From positions 1-5,156 of the forward strand of contig CAMZDU010000113.1 of the NCBI GenBank assembly GCA_947305445.1: a DNA stretch of 5,156 bases. Reading direction: 5' to 3'. The position numbers and the translations under genes were made by a program. This DNA is from an uncultured Selenomonadales bacterium. Lineage in GTDB: Bacteria > Bacillota > Negativicutes > Selenomonadales > Selenomonadaceae. Numbering within the stretch: the stretch's first letter is position 1; each line of letters begins with the position of its first letter. Below the pieces are notes generated by a model. The model worked only from the letters and a program-made list of their open reading frames with translations, was not told the origin of the DNA and did no database searches. Positions 1-5,032 of this stretch are shown piece by piece.

Positions 1-2648
1 TTGCGATCGATGTCAACCGGAATTATCGTGAACGCCATCATCAAGACAAAAGTCCACTCTCCACCCGTCAAACCGTAGCAACGCAAAATCGCGCCGCCGA
101 GATATGTCATTGCTATTTGCACGACTACAATCAGAGCCATTACGCGCAGGAAGCCGGGATTGCCGCCGATGTTGTCTAAAAGATTTATTCTGTCGGTGCG
201 TGCGTTGAACGCGTTAAACACCGCCATAAATATGAAGAACGCAAAATAACCTGTCAGCACGTAGACGCTGTCGCCGCCAAACGTGAAGTTGACGCCTTCG
301 GGATTCACGTCGCGGAAATGGTCGCGGGAAAAATCCGTGAGCAGGAAGAGAAGACCCATTGCAAAGCCCCAAAGTGCGCCCGTGCCGATTGCCGAATACA
401 TGTAGCGGTTGATAATTTTCTCGTCGCGACGTTTTGGAGCCTCTTCCATGTAACGGTCGAGCGCGGGTTCTCCGCCGAAGGCAAGAGCCGCCAGCGTGTC
501 CATTACGAGGTTGACCCACAAAATTTGCGTTATCGACAGCGGATTTTCTAATCCGAGCAAAGGACACACGAACGAGATTAACACCGCGCCGACGTTGATT
601 GTCAGCTGGAAAATTATAAACTTGCGAATCGAGTTGAAAATTGTTCTGCCGTAGAGAATAGCCTTGCCGATTGATTTGAAGTTGTCGTCGAGGATAACAA
701 TCTCGCTGGCTTCTTTGGCGACTTCGGTACCGCCGCCCATTGCAAAGCCGACATCAGCTTTTTTCAGCGCGGGCGAGTCGTTGACGCCGTCACCCGTCAT
801 GCCGACGACTAAATTTAATTCCTGCGCCAAGCGCACGAGACGACTTTTATCTGTCGGCAGGGCGCGGGCAATAACTCTGAGCTTGGGCAATTTCTGTTTA
901 ACTTCGTCGTCGCTCATTGCGTTGAGTTCGGCACTTGTTATGACAATGGCGTCGTCAATTTCAATCAAGCCCGCTTCCTTGGCAATGGCCTGCGCGGTCT
1001 CTTTGCGGTCGCCGGTAATCATGACAACTTGAACGCCCGCGCTGTGAACTTGTTCAATAGCTTTAATCGCGTCGGGTCTCACGTCGTCGCGAATGCCCGT
1101 GACGCCCACAAAAGTCAAACCGCTGTCGGGAATGTTACCGCCGGTGATTTCGCCGTCATAAGTGACAAGCGCAAGGGTTCTTATCGCACGGTTGGCAAGT
1201 TCGTCGATTTTATCGTTAATGGCAGTCGTTGAGGTGAGTTTTTGACGCTTGCCGTCCGCGTCGTAGTAGAAGGAGCACTTGTCAAGCAGACGTTCGGGCG
1301 CACCCTTGATGAGCCACAAATTGTAATCGCCGGTGACTTTCGCCATTGAATATTTCTTCGCACTGTCGAAAGGAACGGTGTCGACGATGCTAACTTCCGG
1401 CGGCGCGTCCTTGCCGATTATAAATCCGAGCAACGCTCTGTCAGTCATGTTGCCGCCGACGATTTTGTCGCCGGTGATGACTGCACCGTTGTTGAATCTG
1501 ATTGACAGCGAGATCAGCGACTGAAGTTTGCCGCCGAGCTTGTCAAAAGTTTCCGTGAAATTTGCTTTGCCGTCCAGGAACGTGACGACCTCCAGCAAGC
1601 CTTTTGTTATCGTGCCGGTCTTGTCGCTGAAAAGCAAGTTCAAACTGCCAGCAGTTTCAATGCCGGAAATTTTTCGGACAAGGACGTTGTCTTTGAGCAT
1701 CTTACCCATGTTTTGCGCGGAGACGATTGCAATCATAAGCGGCAAACCTTCGGGCACAGCCATGACGATAATTATGACGGCGAGCATGACGGCTTCGACC
1801 AAACTGTTTAAAACGTTCATCCAGTCGGAGCAGTACGCGGAGATTAACGCCCAGTCAAAATTATTCTGCAGGACGATTCGCTCGAACATGAAGGCAACGG
1901 CGATTGCCACGCCGCCTATGTAACCGAATTTGGAAATTTGGTCGGCCAGGTCGCCGAGCTTGAGCTTGAGCGGAGTGTCGCGGTCTTCGTCAATTTGAAG
2001 TTCGCCGGCAATTTTTCCGTAAACCGTGTTGTCGCCGAGCGTGACTGTCCTCATGACTGCACTGCCGCCCGCCACGACTGCCGCACGGAAAACTTTGTGC
2101 GGGTTGAGGAAATCGGAACTTTCAGCGGCGGCGGAGTCGGTGGACTCATCGGGCGCGGGAAGTTTGGTCTCTTCCTTGGCCTCGCCGTTCAAGATTGATT
2201 GGTCGACTTGAATGGAGCCATCGATAATCACGCCGTCGGCCGGAATTTTGTCGCCGGTCTGCAACAGCACGCAATCGCCCATTGTTATATCGTTAATCGG
2301 AATTTCGGTGACGACGCCGTTGCGATAGACTTTGCACTTGATGAGCGACGCTTCGCCCTGCAATTTTTGAAACGCGCTCTCGTTGCGATACTCGGAAAAA
2401 GTTGATACGAGCGTTGCGAGCAAAACCGCCATCGCTATGCCGACGGATTCGTACCACTCGGCTTTGCCCATGAACGCGAAGAACACGTTCAATATCAACG
2501 CGAAGATCAAAATTTTTATTATCGGGTCGTCGAAATTGCCTTTGAGTTTGTCCCAGAAACCTTCGCGAGCCTGCTCGGTGATTGAGTTGTCGCCGAACTT
2601 CGCTTTGGCCTCTTGGACTTGCGCATCGGTCAAGCCTGTGATTTTCAC
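1..2648 (-). CDS. P-type Ca2+-translocating ATPase, PMCA type (3' end cut by window edge)
   Basis: This is an inner-membrane pump predicted to export Ca2+ using ATP. 882 codons are visible and the frame is still open at position 1. The last residues (IIPVDIDR) match the region close to the C-terminus of bacterial PMCA-like pumps of about 880-900 residues, so only a short tail is missing. Visible motifs are the actuator loop NGEA (154-157), PEGLPL in M4 (299-304), the phosphorylation site SDKTGTIT with D342, KGAPE of the nucleotide domain (448-452), MITGDRKE (543-550), TGDGVNDSPAL (618-628), M5 QLTINVGAV (681-689) and M6 NLVMD (713-717). E300, N713 and D717 supply the Ca2+ site typical of PMCA. 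A688 stands where SERCA pumps have the site-I Glu, which suggests one Ca2+ per cycle. No calmodulin-binding tail is visible. The GTG start at 2648 is set by a strong ribosome binding site and overlaps the upstream stop as GTGA. Family assignment is firm. Ca2+ rather than another cation is inferred from motifs. Confidence 0.93.
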   Translation of the reverse strand, partial: MKITGLTDAQVQEAKAKFGDNSITEQAREGFWDKLKGNFDDPIIKILIFALILNVFFAFMGKAEWYESVGIAMAVLLATLVSTFSEYRNESAFQKLQGEASLIKCKVYRNGVVTEIPINDITMGDCVLLQTGDKIPADGVIIDGSIQVDQSILNGEAKEETKLPAPDESTDSAAAESSDFLNPHKVFRAAVVAGGSAVMRTVTLGDNTVYGKIAGELQIDEDRDTPLKLKLGDLADQISKFGYIGGVAIAVAFMFERIVLQNNFDWALISAYCSDWMNVLNSLVEAVMLAVIIIVMAVPEGLPLMIAIVSAQNMGKMLKDNVLVRKISGIETAGSLNLLFSDKTGTITKGLLEVVTFLDGKANFTETFDKLGGKLQSLISLSIRFNNGAVITGDKIVGGNMTDRALLGFIIGKDAPPEVSIVDTVPFDSAKKYSMAKVTGDYNLWLIKGAPERLLDKCSFYYDADGKRQKLTSTTAINDKIDELANRAIRTLALVTYDGEITGGNIPDSGLTFVGVTGIRDDVRPDAIKAIEQVHSAGVQVVMITGDRKETAQAIAKEAGLIEIDDAIVITSAELNAMSDDEVKQKLPKLRVIARALPTDKSRLVRLAQELNLVVGMTGDGVNDSPALKKADVGFAMGGGTEVAKEASEIVILDDNFKSIGKAILYGRTIFNSIRKFIIFQLTINVGAVLISFVCPLLGLENPLSITQILWVNLVMDTLAALAFGGEPALDRYMEEAPKRRDEKIINRYMYSAIGTGALWGFAMGLLFLLTDFSRDHFRDVNPEGVNFTFGGDSVYVLTGYFAFFIFMAVFNAFNARTDRINLLDNIGGNPGFLRVMALIVVVQIAMTYLGGAILRCYGLTGGEWTFVLMMAFTIIPVDIDR

Positions 2649-3580
2649 TCGGATACCTCCTTAAGAAGGTCGCGGATATAATTTTCCGCGACAAGTAAAA
2701 CAAAATTCTGCACTACTTTTGCCGATTCGGGAGTATATTCTCGGCTGTTGGTGACGTTGTTGGAAAGAACGCGAATGCCGATAAACGGAATGCCCGCGTT
2801 CTGGCAAATCTGCGCAACGGCGTTTGTCTCCATTTCCTCGCAAGATGAGCCGTATTTTTCGTGCAGGAAGTTTATATAGTCAACGCATTCAATCCAAGAA
2901 CTTGCCGTGCCGATTACGCCCGTCACGACGTTAAAATTTTTGTTCTCGTCGGCAACTTTCTTTGCAACATTTAAAAGCGTCGGGTCGGCAAAATATTCCG
3001 TGTAAGCTTGAAATTTGCCGCTGGTCTCGTCATAAGCGTAAGTGCCGATATTCTCCTGATTTGTCAAATCGATTCCCGCGCCCGCCGCCGAATAAGCACT
3101 CCTGAAGGCGGTGTGGTCGAAACTGCGCTCACCAATTACGATGTCGCAGATTTTCAGCGCGGGGTTGTGACCGCCCGCCGTGCCCTGATTAATTATGGCA
3201 ATCGGACGAAATTTTTTTATCGCCAGAGTCGTGGACGCCACCGCGTTTGCCATGCCGATTTCCGTGCGCACAATCACGACGGGATAATCTTTGTACGTAC
3301 CCGCCACGAACAGATAATTCAGCTCGGAATACGTCACGGGATTTTTCAGCGCACGAATCAAAACTTCCGTCTCGATATTCATTGCGCCTTCAATCAAAAT
3401 CGGACGCAGGCGACTTTTGTAATTGCCCTTAGCTTTGGGAAGCGTGGAATAAAATTTTTCAATGGGCGTGTTAAAATCTGTTGCCGCAATGTCCGAAATT
3501 TCAACTACGAAGTTTTCAGCTTGAGCTGAAGAGGTTGCAAAGAGCAGAACCGCGATTAACAGCGTAAAAAATTTTTTCAT
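2645..3580 (-). CDS. Exported nucleoside phosphorylase superfamily protein (MTA/SAH nucleosidase-like)
   Basis: 311 residues. It begins with a typical Sec signal peptide: MKK, a hydrophobic core LLIAVLLFA, and an AQA|EN cleavage site after residue 21. No lipobox Cys is present, so the product should be periplasmic or secreted. The rest follows the PNP/UDP phosphorylase fold of E. coli MtnN. GAMNIETEV (66-73) matches GAMEEEV and places E70 at the catalytic Glu12 position. NQGTAGG (131-137) matches NTGSAGG. EEMETNAVA (248-256) matches VEMEATAIA, including the ribose-binding Met-Glu pair. The position of the catalytic Asp197 in MtnN is N274 here (RVLSNN). The family cleaves N-glycosidic bonds of methylthioadenosine, adenosylhomocysteine or other nucleosides. 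The true substrate, and whether the reaction is hydrolysis or phosphorolysis, cannot be read from the sequence. The start is fixed by GAGGAA at 3592-3597 and an in-frame TGA just upstream. The gene ends 4 bp inside the ATPase gene. Confidence 0.88.
   Translation of the reverse strand: MKKFFTLLIAVLLFATSSAQAENFVVEISDIAATDFNTPIEKFYSTLPKAKGNYKSRLRPILIEGAMNIETEVLIRALKNPVTYSELNYLFVAGTYKDYPVVIVRTEIGMANAVASTTLAIKKFRPIAIINQGTAGGHNPALKICDIVIGERSFDHTAFRSAYSAAGAGIDLTNQENIGTYAYDETSGKFQAYTEYFADPTLLNVAKKVADENKNFNVVTGVIGTASSWIECVDYINFLHEKYGSSCEEMETNAVAQICQNAGIPFIGIRVLSNNVTNSREYTPESAKVVQNFVLLVAENYIRDLLKEVSE
2655..2662 (-). promoter_or_regulatory. Ribosome binding site of the Ca2+ ATPase
   Basis: AAGGAGGT lies 6 bases before the GTG at 2648, inside the last codons of the upstream nucleosidase gene. 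It is a full match to the anti-Shine-Dalgarno sequence and decides the GTG start. Together with the GTGA stop/start overlap it indicates translational coupling of the two genes. Confidence 0.85.
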
Positions 3581-3633
3581 GACGTGTCAACTTCCTCAAG
3601 CAGTCCACAATCAGCGAGATTTTTATTTATCAT
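3577..3633 (-). CDS. Possible 18-codon upstream ORF (low confidence)
   Basis: The 59-bp gap between the intact TerD gene and the nucleosidase gene contains an ORF of 18 codons, ATG at 3633 to TGA at 3577-3579. Its TGA overlaps the nucleosidase ATG as ATGA. It starts 6 bases after the TerD stop but has no Shine-Dalgarno sequence of its own. The only purine-rich site in the gap (GAGGAA, 3592-3597) lies inside it and serves the nucleosidase. It could be a coupling leader peptide or chance. The gap holds no clear terminator or promoter, which supports co-transcription. Confidence 0.15.
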   Translation of the reverse strand: MINKNLADCGLLEEVDTS

Positions 3634-3639
3634 GGAGCA

Positions 3640-4251
3640 TCAACTGAACTTCATTGACAAGGTGCTGAGACCGGTATCCTTCGTGCCGGAGCCGATTGCG
3701 TTAAATTTCCATTCGTCTTTGTAGCGATAAACTTCGCCGGCAATCATGGAGAGCATATCGGTATAATCGTCGCTCAAATTGAAACGGCAAAGCTCCTCGT
3801 GGTTGTCGGAGTCGACGATGCGGATAAACGCGTTCTTAATCATGCCGAAATGTTGCTTGCGCTCAACGGCCTTGTAAATATTGACGACGAAAATTAATTT
3901 GTCGTATTGCGCGGGCAGCTGATCGAGTTCGACGAAAATTTGTTCGTCGTCGCCTTCGCCGTCGCCGGTGAGATTGTCGCCCATATGTTTAATCGCGCCG
4001 CTCTTGTGTTTGAGGTTGCCGAAATAAACGAGGTCGCTCTTGTCGACGAATTTGCCGCCCTGGCAGACGAAAACGGACGCGTCGCAGTCGATGTCATTCG
4101 TGCCGCTGAACAAACTGCCGAAAAAGCCTTTTTTCTCGCCGCCGGATTGTTTGACGGAGTCCCAGCCGAGACCGACCATGAGATGCGAAAGTTTTCTGCC
4201 GTCGGATTTTTTGAGCGAAACTTTCTGCCCTTTTTGAAGATTGACAGCCAT
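3640..4251 (-). CDS. TerD-family stress / tellurite-resistance protein (intact paralogue)
   Basis: 203 residues, one TerD domain, no signal peptide or membrane segment, so cytoplasmic. TerD domains bind Ca2+ through acidic loops and occur in Ter clusters tied to tellurite, phage and envelope stress. Visible hallmarks in order are GLGWD (27-31), DIDCDASVF (53-61), the Gly/Asp calcium loop GDNLTGDGEGDDE (91-103), NAFIRIVD (140-147), GEVYR (172-176) and [10 protein letters not shown] (180-189). A Gly/Phe-rich insert (about 36-52, including KKGFFGSLFSG) separates GLGWD from the DxD motif and is absent from the neighbouring paralogue. I chose ATG 4251 because AAAGGAGA sits 7 bases upstream and MAVNLQKGQKVSL aligns with the paralogue start. 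An in-frame ATG 24 bases further up would place the ribosome binding site inside the gene. TerD, TerE and TerZ cannot be told apart here, so no symbol is given. Confidence 0.93.
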   Translation of the reverse strand: MAVNLQKGQKVSLKKSDGRKLSHLMVGLGWDSVKQSGGEKKGFFGSLFSGTNDIDCDASVFVCQGGKFVDKSDLVYFGNLKHKSGAIKHMGDNLTGDGEGDDEQIFVELDQLPAQYDKLIFVVNIYKAVERKQHFGMIKNAFIRIVDSDNHEELCRFNLSDDYTDMLSMIAGEVYRYKDEWKFNAIGSGTKDTGLSTLSMKFS

Positions 4252-4258
4252 TGTAAAT

Positions 4259-4266
4259 TCTCCTTT
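4259..4266 (-). promoter_or_regulatory. Ribosome binding site of the intact TerD gene
   Basis: AAAGGAGA, 7 bases before the ATG at 4251. It rules out the longer reading that would start at 4275. Confidence 0.8.
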
Positions 4267-4280
4267 CAAAAGCAATTAGG

Positions 4281-4335
4281 AATGCGAAATGCGCAATGCG
4301 CAACAAATTTTAAAAATCATTACGCATTACGCATC
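4281..4335. repeat. Heptamer-based palindromic intergenic repeat
   Basis: This element fills the middle of the 103-bp gap between the two TerD genes. On the plus strand the left arm is three heptamers AATGCGA, AATGCGC, AATGCGC (4281-4301). The right arm has two copies of CATTACG plus CATC (4318-4335), which are the inverted counterpart. Arms 4281-4298 and 4318-4335 pair at 15 of 18 positions around a 19-bp A/T-rich centre. A further GCAAT/ATTGC pair (4272-4276 and 4347-4351) brackets the element. In RNA it would form a long stem between the two coding regions. No T-run directly follows the stem, so it is not a clear terminator. It resembles short dispersed palindromic or MITE-like repeats. 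Other copies cannot be seen in this window. Confidence 0.65.
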
Positions 4336-4354
4336 ACAAATTAATCATTGCAGT

Positions 4355-4932
4355 TTACACGTTGACACCAAAATTGGTACACAGCGCACCGAGTCCGCCG
4401 CTGAAGCCGGAGCCGATTGCGTTGAATTTCCACTCGCCTTTATTGCGATAAAGCTCGCCGATGACAACCGCGGTCTCAATGGAAAAATCTTCGCCCAGGT
4501 CATAGCGAATGAGTTCTTCGTTGTTCGCCAAGTTGATGACGCGAATAAAAGCGTTCTCGACTTGGCCGAAGTTTTGTTTGCGCTCGTCGGCTTCATAATC
4601 GTGACGGTGAAGTCGATTTTCTCAATGTCGGCGGGAACTTTACTGAGGTCGATTTTAATTTCCTCGTCGTCACCTTCGCCCGCGCCGGTAAGATTGTCGC
4701 CCATGTGCTCGACACTTTCCGAGGCGTGCTTGAGATTGCCGTAGAAAATGAAGTCAGCGTCGGAGTTGACTTTGCCGCCGCCGTTAAGCAGGAACGCCGC
4801 AGCGTCCAGGTCGAAATCTTTGCCGCCGTCATACTTGTTGGTGTCCCAGCCGAGACCGATTAAAATTTCTTTAAGGCCGGGATTAGTCTTCGTGAGGTCA
4901 ACCTTCTGTCCTTTTTTCAAACTGACTGCCAT
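4355..4932 (-). pseudogene. TerD-family protein, disrupted by a one-base frameshift
   Basis: The first 112 codons (4932 to 4597) are a clean TerD N-terminal half: GLGWD (26-30), DFDLDAAAF (39-47), [14 protein letters not shown] (78-91) and DFTVTI (107-112). The frame then turns into unrelated residues and stops at 4345, giving 195 residues, so a normal-looking length hides the defect. One frame over, from 4594 to the TAA at 4355-4357, the sequence continues as [32 protein letters not shown] and NFGVNV, the standard TerD C-terminal half. Adding one T at about 4597 (ATT ATG AAG becoming ATT TAT GAA) restores a 192-residue TerD, the usual family size. I chose ATG 4932 because GGGAGGT lies 8 bases upstream and [13 protein letters not shown] matches the paralogue. 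A longer in-frame start at 5061 would lie upstream of the promoter. The cause may be recent mutation or sequence error. No slippery heptamer is visible. If error, this is the first gene of the operon and a functional calcium-binding TerD. Confidence 0.85.
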
Positions 4933-4940
4933 AAAAATGA

Positions 4941-4947
4941 ACCTCCC
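4941..4947 (-). promoter_or_regulatory. Ribosome binding site of the first TerD gene
   Basis: GGGAGGT, 8 bases before the ATG at 4932. It fixes this start over the longer in-frame alternative at 5061. Confidence 0.8.
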
Positions 4948-4949
4948 AA

Positions 4950-4992
4950 AAAAAATTTTGCAGTCGCACCGAGCACGACGTTGAAATTTCTT
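4950..4992 (-). promoter_or_regulatory. Structured 5' leader (two-tier stem) of the operon
   Basis: Read on the minus strand, an inner hairpin pairs GTCGTGC with GTGCGAC around the triloop TCG (4963-4979; five Watson-Crick pairs and two G-U). An outer A/U stem pairs AAGAAATTT (4984-4992) with AAATTTTTT (4950-4958; one G-U), separated from the inner hairpin by 4-nt internal loops. The structure would start a few bases after the predicted transcription start and end 2 bases before the GGGAGGT ribosome binding site. The run of eight T (4948-4955) is 7 bases past the inner hairpin, too far for a textbook terminator. Attenuator, translation control or mRNA protection are all possible. It matches no riboswitch class that I recognise. 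Confidence 0.4.
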
Positions 4993-5003
4993 AAACCGCG
5001 AAT

Positions 5004-5032
5004 ACTCTAACACAACGGCAAAAGTTTTGCAA
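5004..5032 (-). promoter_or_regulatory. Sigma-A-type promoter of the terD-terD-nucleosidase-ATPase operon
   Basis: Minus-strand -35 TTGCAA (5027-5032) and -10 TAGAGT (5004-5009) are separated by exactly 17 bases, each matching consensus at 4 of 6 positions. Transcription would start near 4997, leaving a leader of about 65 bases before the ATG at 4932. No stronger promoter is apparent in the downstream gaps, so this one probably serves all four genes. Confidence 0.6.
5018..5030. promoter_or_regulatory. 13-bp palindrome overlapping the -35 box (candidate operator)
   Basis: GCAAAA-G-TTTTGC is a perfect 6+1+6 inverted repeat. It covers part of the -35 element and the spacer of the predicted promoter, where repressor sites are often found. 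The binding protein is unknown, and no regulator gene lies in the window. Confidence 0.35.

Noticed and set aside
664..1923. Several plus-strand frames opposite the ATPase (664-1032, 1333-1524, 1528-1923)
   Set aside because: The minus strand here encodes the conserved core of the P-type ATPase without interruption. The plus frames are mirror shadows with low-complexity Ser/Thr/Pro-rich products.
3008..3529. Plus-strand open frame of 173 codons
   Set aside because: It lies entirely opposite the nucleosidase gene, whose minus-strand product has a signal peptide and superfamily motifs. The plus-strand product resembles no family and has no ribosome binding site.
4281..4335. CRISPR-like or terminator reading of the repeat between the TerD genes
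   Set aside because: The units are only 7 bp with no spacers, so this is not a CRISPR array. The stem is not followed directly by a T-run on the transcribed strand, so it is not a clear intrinsic terminator.
4594..4600. Programmed ribosomal frameshift in the first TerD gene
   Set aside because: The site reads ACG ATT ATG AAG, with no X XXY YYZ slippery heptamer and no run of identical bases. A simple one-base loss or sequence error is the better explanation.
4948..4979. Classical intrinsic terminator in the leader
   Set aside because: The eight-T run begins 7 bases beyond the inner hairpin and the hairpin contains two G-U pairs, so the fit to a standard terminator is poor. It is kept only as a structured leader.
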